A stretch of DNA of 64,000 bases from Arthrobacter citreus (GCF_009192745.1 NZ_VTFV01000006.1:83863-147862); one strand, 5' to 3'. Numbered from the stretch's first letter, positions 52,794 to 62,197 are shown. Made by a program: numbers and translations. Notes: generated by a model from the sequence alone, not told the origin.

Positions 52794-54452
52794 TCACTCC
52801 CTCGCCACCGCGGCGCCCGGAGCAATCAGCCGCCCGGCACCCAGGTCCTCCACAGCTGTTTCGGCCAGTTTGAAGTGCATCTTCTTGCCGGTGGCAGTCA
52901 GCGGCACCGAGTTCACGAACCGGTAGGCGCGCGGGCGCTTATAGTCGGCCAGGCCGGGATGGGACAGGCAGAACTCCTCCAGCGCATCCGCCGTCGCATC
53001 CTCACTGCGCGGCACCACGTACGCCACCACGCGCTGCCCCCACTGCGGATCCGGGACACCGACCACCACTGAATCCAGCACCTCAGGATGTTCCGCGAGC
53101 ACTCCCTCGACCTGCACGGGGTGGATGTTCTCGCCGCCGGAAATGATCATGTCGTCCTTGCGGCCCAGAATCGTCACAAAGCCGTCCTCATCCCAGGTGG
53201 CCATGTCCCCGGGATACAGCCACCCCTCGAAGAACTTCTCCTCCTCCACACCCGGCAGATTCACGTAGCTGTACCCTGCCTTCGGCGAGCGCATGATCAC
53301 TTCCCCGGCCTCGGTGCCATCCTGGGCGGCCAGCTCATCCGGTCGCCCTCGCCGGTCCGGGAAGACCTTGACGACGGCGACGTCGTCATCCGTGCAGGAC
53401 CGCCCCGCGGTCCCGGCCCGGGCGGGCAGGTCCTCGGGGCGCAGGAACGTGTTCCAGAACGCTTCGGTGGTGCCGTAGCCATTGAAGATCCGCGGGGTCA
53501 GCAGCTCCTGGTACCGCAGCGCGGCGGCCCGGTCCAGCGGAGCTCCCATGGTCACAATGCCCTTGAGCGTGGAGATGTCCCGCGGCTGCTTCTCCTGCTC
53601 AGCGGCGATCATCTCCAGCGTGGTGGGCGCGCCGATCAGGAACGTCAGCCCGTACTCCCCCACCCAGTCCAGCACTGTGGAGGGATTGAAGCTGCGCAGC
53701 GGCACTACTCCTGCACCGATGTAGAAGGACGGATTCGGTCCACCCGAGTGCAGCCCGCCGCGGTGGAACCAGGGCGTCATGTTCAGGGTGCGGTCCTGCG
53801 GGCTGAGCGGGAAGTGCATGATCACGTCGTGCGCGCTCATCAGTTCCGCCAGCGAGGGAAGGGACACGCCCTTGGGCATGCCGGTGGTCCCGGAAGTGTA
53901 GAGCCGGGTGGTCTCGTCGTAGGCGGAGTAGTCCGCCGGCAGGTCCGGGACCTTCCCCGCGGCTCCCTGCAGCGCGGCGTCGAAGTTCTCCCACCCGTCC
54001 GGCAGGTCGGCCTCCCCCACCACCAGGACCTGCGGCGAGGTGCCGGACAGCTCCAGGGCCTTTGCCGCGGACGCTGCGCATTCGGCGTCGACAATGAACA
54101 CCGCCGGGTCGCTGTCCCGCAGGATGTGCGCGGTTTCCCCCGGAGCGAGCCGGTAGTTGATGGGCACGCTGACCGCGCCCAGCCGGTGGGTGGCCAGGTA
54201 AAGCAGGGTGAATTCGACGCCGTTGAAGAGCTGGTACATCACCCGGTCCCCGGCGCCCACGCCCCGTTCGGCGAGCATCGCGGCGCAGCGGTCGACGTCG
54301 GCGCCGAGCTGGGCGTAGGTCCATTGGCGTCCGGTGGGCGGGTCAATCATGGCGACGGCGCTGCCGTACCGGGCAACGTTGCGCCGGAATCCGGCACCAT
54401 AGGTCATCTGGGATTCGAAGTAGTCCTTGAACCGCCCTGCATCGTACGGCAT
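52794..54452 (-). CDS. acyl-CoA synthetase (AMP-dependent ligase)
   Basis: The 552-residue enzyme has the ANL adenylation signatures LYTSGTTGMPKGVSLPSLAE (P-loop), IFNGYGTTEAFWNTF (A5 motif), LYPGDMATWDEDGFVTILGR and KDDMIISGGENIHPVQVEGV (A8 region), and the C-terminal catalytic lysine in SVPLTATGKKMHFKLA. It activates a carboxylic acid as AMP ester and CoA thioester. Substrate class cannot be fixed from sequence. It lies between the reductase and the condensing enzyme genes and overlaps the latter's GTG by four bases, so all three are one transcript. Confidence 0.92.
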   Translation of the reverse strand: MPYDAGRFKDYFESQMTYGAGFRRNVARYGSAVAMIDPPTGRQWTYAQLGADVDRCAAMLAERGVGAGDRVMYQLFNGVEFTLLYLATHRLGAVSVPINYRLAPGETAHILRDSDPAVFIVDAECAASAAKALELSGTSPQVLVVGEADLPDGWENFDAALQGAAGKVPDLPADYSAYDETTRLYTSGTTGMPKGVSLPSLAELMSAHDVIMHFPLSPQDRTLNMTPWFHRGGLHSGGPNPSFYIGAGVVPLRSFNPSTVLDWVGEYGLTFLIGAPTTLEMIAAEQEKQPRDISTLKGIVTMGAPLDRAAALRYQELLTPRIFNGYGTTEAFWNTFLRPEDLPARAGTAGRSCTDDDVAVVKVFPDRRGRPDELAAQDGTEAGEVIMRSPKAGYSYVNLPGVEEEKFFEGWLYPGDMATWDEDGFVTILGRKDDMIISGGENIHPVQVEGVLAEHPEVLDSVVVGVPDPQWGQRVVAYVVPRSEDATADALEEFCLSHPGLADYKRPRAYRFVNSVPLTATGKKMHFKLAETAVEDLGAGRLIAPGAAVARE

Positions 54453-54469
54453 GGGGTCCTGTCCTTTCG

Positions 54470-55342
54470 TCAGTCTTCCGCCTGCGGCCGCCGTGGGCGT
54501 TCGGGAAGGGCTACGGGTTCTGTGGTGTCGCTGAAGAACGGCGGGGCGATGACGGACAGGCCGCCGTCCACCGCCAGGGACTGCCCGGTGATGTACTCGG
54601 CTCCCGGGGAGAGCAGGAAGTCCACGGTAGCCGCCATTTCGTCCACGGTTCCAGGGCGCCGTTTCGGGATGCGGGAAATGACGCTGTCCATCGGGGCCAT
54701 ACCGTCCATGGCGTAGAAGTACTCCAGCGAATCGGAGTCGATCAGCCCGCCGTTCACGGCGTTGACGTTGATCCCGTAGCCGGCGAACTCCACGGCCATA
54801 AACCGCACGAAGGACTCGACGGCGGCCTTGTAGGAGCCCAGCGCCGCGTAGGTGGGGAAGGCCCGCACGCTGCCGTAAGAAGTCAGCGCAACGATCCTGC
54901 CGCCGTCGTCCATCAGTTTCACTGCCTCCTGCGCGCCGAGCACAAAGGGCCGCACATTCACGGCGTAGGCCCGGTCCAGGTGGTGGGTCTTCAGGTCCAC
55001 CACCTTCTTGAAGGCAGCCGCGGCGGCGTTGTTCACGAAGTAGTCCAGGCGCCCGTACTCCGCGGCCGCGGCGTCGAACAGCCGGACGATGTCCTCGGGG
55101 TTTTCGATGTCCGCCTGCACTGCCAGCCCGCCGCCGCCCAGCCGCTGCAGCTCAGCCACCGTTTCCTTGGCCAGGTCCGCATTCTTCCGGTAGCCAACCA
55201 CTACCTGCGCGCCCTGGCCCGCGAGCCGCTCGGCCACCCGCCGGCCGATGCCGCGGGACGCACCGGTGACCAGGGCGATTTTGCCTTCGTACTGGCGGGC
55301 TTGGCCGGGACTGGACTGTTCGGGCTCTGCAGGCTGTTCCAC
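54470..55342 (-). CDS. SDR, enoyl-ACP reductase III (FabL)-like
   Basis: The gene codes for about 290 residues from the GTG at 55342, after GGAAGG; a longer upstream frame has no likely start. IALVTGASRGIGRRVAERLA binds NADPH, and VNNAAAAAFKKVVDL plus TSYGSVRAFPTYAALGSYKA is the FabL-like active-site arrangement. GYGINVNAVNGGLIDSDSLE and ITGQSLAVDGGLSV close the fold. FabL-type proteins reduce the trans-2-enoyl bond in fatty-acid synthesis, so it fits the adjacent FabF and ligase. About 25 N-terminal residues are rich in Glu and Pro. Confidence 0.85.
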   Translation of the reverse strand: MEQPAEPEQSSPGQARQYEGKIALVTGASRGIGRRVAERLAGQGAQVVVGYRKNADLAKETVAELQRLGGGGLAVQADIENPEDIVRLFDAAAAEYGRLDYFVNNAAAAAFKKVVDLKTHHLDRAYAVNVRPFVLGAQEAVKLMDDGGRIVALTSYGSVRAFPTYAALGSYKAAVESFVRFMAVEFAGYGINVNAVNGGLIDSDSLEYFYAMDGMAPMDSVISRIPKRRPGTVDEMAATVDFLLSPGAEYITGQSLAVDGGLSVIAPPFFSDTTEPVALPERPRRPQAED

Positions 55343-55563
55343 GGGCAACCTTCCGCACCGTGAACCCGGCGCCGGCATCTCGAAGTTCGGGCTATGGCCC
55401 CCGGACGGGTGTCCGGAATCCGGGCGGGCGCGTCCCATGCCGGTGCTCCCGGCTTGTCGGCGGACCCCCTTGGTCCGTAAATCGTTATCCCGTGCCGGTG
55501 CTGCGTCAAGGGTGCACGGCGCGTAACGAAGTTGGCGGCACAGCAACGACTCACTACCTTGAG

Positions 55564-55589
55564 AAAACCAATATTTGAATATTGGTTTT
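55564..55589. promoter_or_regulatory. perfect 26-bp palindrome, probable TetR operator
   Basis: AAAACCAATATT (55564-55575) and AATATTGGTTTT (55578-55589) are exact inverted copies around TG. It lies in the divergent promoter region of the FabL-like operon and the cupin gene, 24 bp upstream of the cupin start. Size and symmetry fit a TetR dimer site, and a TetR gene is in the same cluster. Confidence 0.8.
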
Positions 55590-55612
55590 TGGAGACTACC
55601 CGAGGAGCCCGC

Positions 55613-55972
55613 ATGGCAATCGTCCGCAGCATCGCCCAGGTTGAAGAGTCCGAGAAGGAAGTGGAGCCCCTCGCGCTTCCGCTGGCGGACCCGCTGGGCG
55701 CGGAGATCGAGACCAAGACCTACAACCTGTTCTCCACCGAGGAGGAAACAATCCACGCGGGCACGTGGGAAACCGCCGTCGGCCTGTCCCGGTGGGACTT
55801 CTCCGACGGCGGCGAGGTCATCTACGTCCTCGGCGGCCGCATGACTGTCCAGCGCGACGGCGAGGATCCGAAGGAAGTGGGGCCGGGCGATCTGGCGGTC
55901 TTCCCCAAGGGCTGGGCCGGCACCTGGAACGTGACCGAGCCGCTGTCCAAGGTCTACGTCATGTACAGCTAG
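55613..55972 (+). CDS. cupin-domain protein
   Basis: The 119-residue protein starts MAIVRSIAQVEESEKEVEPL, with the ATG at 55613 after CGAGGAGCC. A single cupin barrel of the DUF861/ethanolamine-cupin style follows: GTWETAVGLSRWDFSDGGEV, VIYVLGGRMTVQRDGEDPKE and GPGDLAVFPKGWAGTWNV. Typical metal histidines are largely replaced (only one is present, HAGTW), so it may not be metal dependent. It is divergent from the FabL-like operon and shares the palindrome with it. Confidence 0.85.
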   Translation: MAIVRSIAQVEESEKEVEPLALPLADPLGAEIETKTYNLFSTEEETIHAGTWETAVGLSRWDFSDGGEVIYVLGGRMTVQRDGEDPKEVGPGDLAVFPKGWAGTWNVTEPLSKVYVMYS

Positions 55973-56055
55973 GCGCTGCGAAATCCGGAGCGGACGCGGG
56001 TCCGTAAAGTTGTGGAGGGCGGCTGCACCTTAGCCCGCCCAGGATGGAGTAACGG

Positions 56056-56652
56056 ATGGCCCGCGGCAAAGAGCTGAAGAAGCGCGCGATCCTCGCCGCC
56101 GCCCTCGAGTGCATCTCGAAGAGCGGCTACGAGGCAACCCGGCTTCGCGACGTCAGCGACGCCGCGGGGGTGTCCATCGGCATCATCCAGCACTACTTTG
56201 GGACCCGCGAACGGCTCCTGGGCGAAGCGCTCGGCTTCGCCAGCGGCGAGCTGGTGGAACACTTCGCTTCCCTCGACGGCAAACTTGGTCCGTGGGACCA
56301 GCTGCGCGGCATGATCGGCGTGGTCTGCGGCATGCCCAGCCTGCACGGCCGCGGGCTGCTGTGGCTGGAGATGTCCAGCCTGGCCCGCCGCCACCCCGAG
56401 CTGCGCGAGCGCCTGGACAGTGTTTACGAGCTGTGGGACGCCCACATCCGTGCCGCTGTGCAGCGCGGAGCCGCTGACGGCTCCCTCGGCGTCGAACCCG
56501 ATTCCGTGGATGACCTGACGGCCATCTTCCTGGCCTTCTTTGACGGCTACGAATACGAAATCGCATCCTCCCTGGTCCCGGATGATCCCGCCGTCCTGGA
56601 ACGCCGCGCCCTGCTGCTGGCCGAGCGGCTGTTCCGGCCGGCTAGGGTGTAA
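56056..56652 (+). CDS. TetR-family transcriptional regulator
   Basis: The 198-residue protein has a TetR N terminus: RAILAAALECISKSGYEATR and LRDVSDAAGVSIGIIQHYFG as HTH. The C-terminal domain (FASLDGKLGPWDQLRGMIGV and onward) resembles the BetI-like group. It follows the cupin gene by 83 bp on the same strand. The upstream palindrome fits its binding style, so control of the FabL-like operon and cupin is predicted; ligand unknown, perhaps an acyl-CoA. Confidence 0.9.
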   Translation: MARGKELKKRAILAAALECISKSGYEATRLRDVSDAAGVSIGIIQHYFGTRERLLGEALGFASGELVEHFASLDGKLGPWDQLRGMIGVVCGMPSLHGRGLLWLEMSSLARRHPELRERLDSVYELWDAHIRAAVQRGAADGSLGVEPDSVDDLTAIFLAFFDGYEYEIASSLVPDDPAVLERRALLLAERLFRPARV

Positions 56653-56663
56653 CGGCCCCCACT

Positions 56664-56725
56664 CATCGAAAGAGCAGTTACGGCTCTTTAGCGGGCTGAA
56701 AAGAGCCGTAACTGTCCTCTCGATG
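56664..56725. terminator. 62-bp imperfect palindrome between convergent genes
   Basis: CAGTTACGGCTCTTT (56675-56689) mirrors AAAGAGCCGTAACTG (56700-56714) exactly; outside, CATCGAAAGAG matches the inverse of the right arm in nine of eleven positions. The loop is 10 nt. It lies between the convergent TetR and response-regulator genes, so it likely ends both transcripts. Confidence 0.7.
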
Positions 56726-56735
56726 GATAAGGGGA

Positions 56736-57380
56736 TCAGGAACGCAGGTAGGCGAGAGTTGCGAGGACGCGGCGGTGTCCGGTGTCCGACGGCGCCAGGC
56801 CAAGTTTCGCGAAGATGTTGCCGATGTGCTTGCTCACGGCGGTTTCAGAGACCGAAATGGCCTGCGCGATGGCGGTGTTCCCCAGTCCCTCGGCCACGAG
56901 CCCCAGGACTTCGAACTCCCGCGGCGTCAGGGACCGGATGGGGTCCTGGCTGCTGCGCCGGCTGAAGAGCTGGGCGATGACTTCGGGGTCCATGACGGTT
57001 CCGCCGCCAGCCACCCGGTGCAGCGCATCGACGAAGTCCCCCACCTTGCCAACCCGTTCCTTGAGCAGGTACCCCACACCCTGGGCGCCGGAGCCGAGCA
57101 GCCGGCTGGCGTACCTGTCCTCCACATAAGCGGAAAGGACCAGCACGGGGAAGTCCGGTACCCGGGACCGAAGTTCAAGCGCCGCCCGCAGGCCTTCGTT
57201 TGTAAAGGTGGGAGGCATGCGAACATCCAGCACCGCGGTGTCGGCCGTGCCCGGTTCAAAGGCCGCAAGGAGGTCATCCGCGTTGTCCCAGGACCCGGCA
57301 ACCTCGAACCCTTCGCCCTTCAGCAGCAGCTCCAGGCCCGCGCGCAGCAGGGCATCATCTTCGGCAATCAGAACGCGCAC
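56736..57380 (-). CDS. NarL/FixJ-type response regulator
   Basis: The 214-residue protein has a receiver domain, MRVLIAEDDALLRAGLELLL with acidic pocket and phosphoacceptor D52 in TAVLDVRMPPT, and a C-terminal LuxR helix-turn-helix LTPREFEVLGLVAEGLGNTA with AIAQAISVSETAVSKHIGNI as recognition part. The kinase gene overlaps its start by 13 bases, so they are co-translated. The ABC exporter divergent from the kinase gene is the likely target. Confidence 0.95.
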   Translation of the reverse strand: MRVLIAEDDALLRAGLELLLKGEGFEVAGSWDNADDLLAAFEPGTADTAVLDVRMPPTFTNEGLRAALELRSRVPDFPVLVLSAYVEDRYASRLLGSGAQGVGYLLKERVGKVGDFVDALHRVAGGGTVMDPEVIAQLFSRRSSQDPIRSLTPREFEVLGLVAEGLGNTAIAQAISVSETAVSKHIGNIFAKLGLAPSDTGHRRVLATLAYLRS

Positions 57381-58828
57381 GGCAGTTCCACTCTCACTTT
57401 CGTCGGTCCTCCGGCGGGGCTGGTGAGCACCAGCCTCCCGCCAAACGCGGCAGCACGCCGCGCGATTCCGGCCAGCCCGGTGCCCGACCCGCCGTCAACA
57501 GTACCGACGTCGACGGCGACCGGCCCTGAGGCGGTCCCGGCCGCGGTCACGGTCGCGGTCGCGACGGCAGGCTCGGCTCCGGCCTCAGCGTCCGCGGACC
57601 CGGCACCAGGAGCGGCCACCGTCCCGGCGGCAGGCCCGGCGGCGGTCCCGGCACCAGCGGCTGAACCCGTTCCGGCTCCCCCGCCCGCCGGGGACACAGT
57701 TGCTCCGCCGCGGCCGTCATCGGTCACTTCGACCACCAGCACGTCCTCCCGCGGCGTCGAATCGGTGCGCAGCACCACCTGGATCCGGGAGGCACCGGAA
57801 TGCTTGGCAGCGTTGGTCAGCGCTTCGGCCAGGACAAAATACGCCGCGGATTCAACCGCTGCCGGCGCCCGCAGCAGGCCGTCCACGTCCAGGCTGCAGG
57901 GAATGGGAGACCTGCTGGTCAGTGCCGAAGCCGCTCCGCCAAGTCCTAGCTCGTCCAGCACGGGCGGATAAATGTCATGCACGGCCGCACGGAGTCCGGC
58001 CAGGGCCTCCGACGCAGCATCCTGCGCCCGCTCGAGAAACGGCACAGCCGCCGCTGGATCCGTCTCGGCGGCACGCTGTGCCAGCCCCAGCATCATGACC
58101 ACTCCCACCAGCCGGTTCTGTGCGCCGTCGTGCAGTTCCCGTTCAATCCTCCGCAGCTCGGCGGCATGGGCGGCGAGGGCACTCGCGCGGGCTGCGGAGA
58201 GGTCCTGGATCCGGCGGGAGAGTTCGTCGTAGCGCCGCGGGGAGAGGATCGCGAGTGTTCCCTCGCTGAGCCGGCGGGCCATCCACGGCAGCAGCAGCCA
58301 GGCCAGGACGGCGTAAGCCAGGCCGAGCAGCATGCCCAGGAACGCAGCCGGCCAGCTGGTGATGGTGATCGTCATTTCCAGCGGAGCATCCGCCGGAAAC
58401 AGCATCCATAGCGGAGACACCAGCAGGTACAGCAACGCTCCGACGGGCAGTGCAATGGCCAGCGCACCCGCCAGCAGGGCAAACGCAGCATGGAATAGCA
58501 GCCAGGACAGATCCCGCTTGGTTTCCGGCGCCGTCACGAGCGATGCGAGCTCCCCAAAGGAATACCGCCCGCGCAGGCGCCGGCGGTCAAAGGGAATGAC
58601 TGCCCCGGCAAATCCGGCAGCCCTCCCCTGCGCGCGTGCCGCCAGCAGGTCCAGCGTGCCGAGCACGGCGGGAAGCGCGTAGAGGCCAATACCCAGGGAC
58701 AGGAAGGGCAGCAGCACGATTCCGGCCACCAGGATTCCCAGCGAAGCCAGCCAGTACACGCCCTCGCGCAGCAGGAAGACCGCATCTGCGGCGCGGGCCC
58801 GCAGGCCGGCTTGGGTTGGCCATCTCAT
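57368..58828 (-). CDS. sensor histidine kinase (HisKA_3) with Ala/Gly-rich insert
   Basis: A 486-residue membrane kinase of the DesK/NarX-like group. Four or so transmembrane helices precede RRIERELHDGAQNRLVGVVM, with His233 the phosphorylation site. The ATPase has AEALTNAAKHSGASRIQVVL and VEVTDDGRGG. An insert of about 73 residues (374-446, DNA 57491-57709), made of Ala, Gly, Pro, Thr and Val, separates this from GSGTGLAGIARRAAAFGG, the G2 box. The catalytic domain otherwise looks complete. It is divergent from the ABC exporter, a common layout for antimicrobial-responsive systems. Confidence 0.92.
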   Translation of the reverse strand: MRWPTQAGLRARAADAVFLLREGVYWLASLGILVAGIVLLPFLSLGIGLYALPAVLGTLDLLAARAQGRAAGFAGAVIPFDRRRLRGRYSFGELASLVTAPETKRDLSWLLFHAAFALLAGALAIALPVGALLYLLVSPLWMLFPADAPLEMTITITSWPAAFLGMLLGLAYAVLAWLLLPWMARRLSEGTLAILSPRRYDELSRRIQDLSAARASALAAHAAELRRIERELHDGAQNRLVGVVMMLGLAQRAAETDPAAAVPFLERAQDAASEALAGLRAAVHDIYPPVLDELGLGGAASALTSRSPIPCSLDVDGLLRAPAAVESAAYFVLAEALTNAAKHSGASRIQVVLRTDSTPREDVLVVEVTDDGRGGATVSPAGGGAGTGSAAGAGTAAGPAAGTVAAPGAGSADAEAGAEPAVATATVTAAGTASGPVAVDVGTVDGGSGTGLAGIARRAAAFGGRLVLTSPAGGPTKVRVELPCAF

Positions 58829-58971
58829 TTGCTCGATTATGCCGGAGCATCCGGTGCCTGTCGGTATAGCCAGCTACACCATGAACTGGGCTGCTGGCTG
58901 TATCGGAACCGATTCCTCCGCTGCGTAGCGTCGAAACCAGTTATCCAGCCACCGTTCAAAGGACACCGCCC

Positions 58972-59727
58972 ATGTACTCCGACTCGACCCAATTCAACGG
59001 CCCGGCAGCCCTCGAGCTGACCGGCGTCTCCAAAAGCTACCGCTCAGGCAGCACCGCCGTCGCGGCCCTCCGCGGCGTATCGCTGGCGGTGCCGGCCGGT
59101 ACCTTCACCGCAGTAATGGGCCCGTCCGGGTCCGGCAAGAGCACGCTGCTGCAGGCCGCGGCAGGCCTGGACGTGCCCGACGCCGGTCAGGTGCGGTTGG
59201 GCGGCACGGAGATATCCCGGCTGCGGGGCAAGACGCTCACGCGGTTCCGGCGGGACCATGTGGGCTTCGTTTTCCAGTCCTACAACCTGCTGCCGCAGCT
59301 CTCGGTGACGGCCAACGTGACGCTGCCGCTGCTGCTGGCCGGACGCGGAACGGACAGTGCCTGGCTGGCGTACGTGCTCGACGCCGTCGGGCTGGACGGC
59401 CTGGGCGAGCGTAAACCGCAGGAGCTCTCCGGCGGACAGCAGCAGCGTGCCGCTATTGCCCGGGCGCTGATCACCCGTCCGGACGTGGTCTTCGCCGATG
59501 AACCGACCGGCGCCCTGGACTCGGGCACTGCCCGCCAGGTCCTGGACCTGCTGCGGCATACCGTGTCCGCCCTGAACCAGACCGTGGTGATGGTGACCCA
59601 CGACCCGGTGGCAGCCAGCTACGCGGACACCGTGGTGTTCCTCGCCGACGGACGCATCGACGGCAGCATGGACGGCGCCTCCGCCCGGGACGTCAGTGAC
59701 CGCATGGCCTACCTCGGAGGGAACTGA
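58972..59727 (+). CDS. ABC transporter ATP-binding protein, MacB/LolD type
   Basis: The 251-residue ATPase has Walker A GPSGSGKSTLLQAAAGLDVP, FVFQSYNLLPQLSVTANV as Q-loop region, signature LSGGQQQRAAIARALITRPD, Walker B VVFADEPTGALDSGTARQVL and H-loop VMVTHDPVAASYADTVVFLA. The FADEPTGALD wording is typical of the LolD/MacB/SalX group. It energises the large permease that begins one base after its stop. The divergent two-component system likely controls it. Confidence 0.95.
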   Translation: MYSDSTQFNGPAALELTGVSKSYRSGSTAVAALRGVSLAVPAGTFTAVMGPSGSGKSTLLQAAAGLDVPDAGQVRLGGTEISRLRGKTLTRFRRDHVGFVFQSYNLLPQLSVTANVTLPLLLAGRGTDSAWLAYVLDAVGLDGLGERKPQELSGGQQQRAAIARALITRPDVVFADEPTGALDSGTARQVLDLLRHTVSALNQTVVMVTHDPVAASYADTVVFLADGRIDGSMDGASARDVSDRMAYLGGN

Positions 59728-59728
59728 C

Positions 59729-62197
59729 ATGCTCACCCTTGCCAAGGCATCCATCCGTCACCACCGCGGCGGGTTCGCCGGTGTGTTCATCGCCGTGTTC
59801 CTGTGCGCTGCGCTCATCACTGCCATGGGCGTTCTGATCGAATCCGGGCTGCGCGGCGGCACCGCAGCGCAGCGCCTGCAGGCGGCCGACGTCGTCGTCG
59901 GGGCTCAACAGTCCATTCCGGTTCCGGAAGACCTTCCCGCAGTCTTCCCCGAACGGGTCCTGCTGCCTGCCACGACAGTGGAGGACATAGAGGCGATCCC
60001 CGGAGTCCAGGGCGCCGTCGGCAATGTCGAGATTCCGCTGGCGACTGCCCAGGGGCAGCCCATCCTGGCTGCGGCCTGGGACTCCGCAGCCCTGGCGCCG
60101 TATAACCTCGCTGCCGGGGAAGCCCCGCAGGCTCCGGACGAGGTGGTGGTGGACCCGTCCTTCAACGCGGATCCCGGCACCCGCATAGTCCTCAGCCACG
60201 GAGGTATCCCTGCCGAGTACACGGTGTCCGGCACCGCAGTTCCGGCGGAAGGGAACCCCGGCCCGGCAGTCTTCCTAAGCAGCGCCGGTGCGGCAGCGCT
60301 GTGGCCGCACGGTGATTCGGTTGCCACGGTCGGCGTCCTCGCCGAACCCGGAACCAACCCGGACCAGCTGGCCGCTGACATCGAAGCGGCAGCCTCCGGC
60401 GTCGTCGCCTACACCGGGGACGGGCGCGGAGACGTGGAGAACCTGGGCGGAGCCGGCGCCCGGTCCATGCTGCTGCTGCTCAGCGGTTCGCTCGCCGGCA
60501 TCGCCGTGATGACCGCAGTGTTTGTGACTGCCGGAACCCTCTCCCTCTCCATCCTCTCCCGGCGGCGCGAGTTCGCCATGCTGCGGGCCATCGGCGCGGG
60601 GGCAGGCCAGACCCTGGGCCTGGTAGTCCGCGAAGTCCTGCTGGTCTCCACCGCAGCGGCCGTTCTGGGAGCAGTTCCCGGATTCTGGCTGGCGGGGTTC
60701 CTCGGCGGACAGTTCACCTCCGCCGGAGTGATACCGGAAGGATTCCAGCTGGCATTCGGTCCGCTCCCCGCAGTGGGCGCCGTACTGGTCAGCGTGGCAG
60801 CCGCGGCGGGTGCCTCGCTGGTCTCCGCCCGCGGTACGGTCCGGACTGCACCCGCGACCGCCCTGCGTGAGGCGGTTACGGAGCCCGGCCGGCTGGGCCG
60901 CGGCCGCATCATCACGGGGATCTCCCTGCTGGCCGGCGGGCTTCTTGCGGCCCTGCTGCCCGCAGCGGTTCCCGGAAGTGCCGGGCTGGCGGCAGCGGCG
61001 TCGAGTATTCTGCTGCTGGTGATCGGCGCCGGCGTGCTGGGTCCTTGGATTGTGGCCGGGTCGCTGAAGCTGGCGTCTCCGATGCTGCGGCGCAGCCGGT
61101 CCGCCCCGCTGGTCCTGGCCGGAGCCGGTGCCGAGGCGTTCCCGCGGCGGCTGGCTGCCGGAATCGTTCCCCTTGCCCTGGCCCTGGCGCTCGGGTCCGT
61201 GCAGTTTTTCCTCCCCACCACCGTAGAGTCCGAAGCGCAGCGGCAGTCCCGCGACGGCGTCGTGGCCGGCTACGTAGTCAGTGCACCCGCCGGCATCTCC
61301 CCTGAGCTGGCGGACACGGTCTCCGCACTGCCCGGCGTGGAAAGCGCGACGCCGGTGGCGCACTCCGCGCTCCTCGCCCAGACGCGCTTCCTGGGCATGG
61401 ACGACGGCGTGCAGCCCGTCGGAGTACAAGGCGTGGCGCCCGGAAACCTGGACGGGGCACTGGACCTTGGAGTCCGCGACGGGTCGCTGGACCGGCTGTC
61501 CGAACCCGGGACCGTGGCGGTAAGCACCGCGCTGGCGAGGGAATCCGGGCTGTCCCCCGGGGACACGTTCGGTTTCCACTTCGGTGACGGAACCGAGGCG
61601 GACGCCGTCGTCGTCGCGACCTACGAACGCGGGCTCGGTTTCGGCGACGTGACCATGGACAACGCCGCCCTCCTCCCGCACACCACCAGCGGGCTGAACA
61701 CGCAGCTGCTGCTCACGGCGCCGGAAGCAGACGCCGGCGGACTGGTTTCAGCGGTCGAGGGCCTGGGCCTAACCGTCCTGGACCGCGCTGAGCTGGACGC
61801 CGCGGGGGCAGCTGAGCGCGGCGCGGAATCGTGGGTGAACGTCCTGGCCATGCTGATCCTGCTGGGCTACCTGGCAGTGTCCGTGGGTAACGCGCTGGTG
61901 ATGTCCACGGCACGGCGGCGCCCCGAGATGCTGCTGCTGCGCAGGCTAGGCGCCACGAATGCGCAGCTGCGCCGCATGACCGGTGCGGAGTCGGCGCTGA
62001 TGGTGGCTGCCGCCGTCGTCGTCGGTACTGTCCTTGCCCTGCCGCCGCTGATGGGAATCGCGCTGAACGTCTCCGGACAGCCGGTGCCCACCATCCAGCC
62101 GCTGGTGTACCTGGCCTTGGCGGGCGGGGCGGCGCTGCTCGGTATGGCCGCGGTGTCCGCGGCGACGAGCTCCGCCCTGCGGCCCGAGCGCAGCTGA
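59729..62197 (+). CDS. ABC transporter permease, FtsX-like (MacB type)
   Basis: The 822-residue permease begins MLTLAKASIRHHRGGFAGVF and has an N-terminal helix, a long extracytoplasmic domain (about 45-250), three helices near 265-375, then a second set of helices around 430-510, another outside domain and a final three-helix FtsX unit (RRRPEMLLLRRLGATNAQLR near 740). The split into two FtsX halves is usual for actinobacterial members. Exports peptides, antibiotics or lipids by family knowledge; actual substrate unknown. Confidence 0.93.
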   Translation: MLTLAKASIRHHRGGFAGVFIAVFLCAALITAMGVLIESGLRGGTAAQRLQAADVVVGAQQSIPVPEDLPAVFPERVLLPATTVEDIEAIPGVQGAVGNVEIPLATAQGQPILAAAWDSAALAPYNLAAGEAPQAPDEVVVDPSFNADPGTRIVLSHGGIPAEYTVSGTAVPAEGNPGPAVFLSSAGAAALWPHGDSVATVGVLAEPGTNPDQLAADIEAAASGVVAYTGDGRGDVENLGGAGARSMLLLLSGSLAGIAVMTAVFVTAGTLSLSILSRRREFAMLRAIGAGAGQTLGLVVREVLLVSTAAAVLGAVPGFWLAGFLGGQFTSAGVIPEGFQLAFGPLPAVGAVLVSVAAAAGASLVSARGTVRTAPATALREAVTEPGRLGRGRIITGISLLAGGLLAALLPAAVPGSAGLAAAASSILLLVIGAGVLGPWIVAGSLKLASPMLRRSRSAPLVLAGAGAEAFPRRLAAGIVPLALALALGSVQFFLPTTVESEAQRQSRDGVVAGYVVSAPAGISPELADTVSALPGVESATPVAHSALLAQTRFLGMDDGVQPVGVQGVAPGNLDGALDLGVRDGSLDRLSEPGTVAVSTALARESGLSPGDTFGFHFGDGTEADAVVVATYERGLGFGDVTMDNAALLPHTTSGLNTQLLLTAPEADAGGLVSAVEGLGLTVLDRAELDAAGAAERGAESWVNVLAMLILLGYLAVSVGNALVMSTARRRPEMLLLRRLGATNAQLRRMTGAESALMVAAAVVVGTVLALPPLMGIALNVSGQPVPTIQPLVYLALAGGAALLGMAAVSAATSSALRPERS

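Noticed and set aside
53088..54716. 542-codon frame opposite the acyl-CoA ligase
   Set aside because: Shadow of the ligase gene, which has complete ANL motifs.
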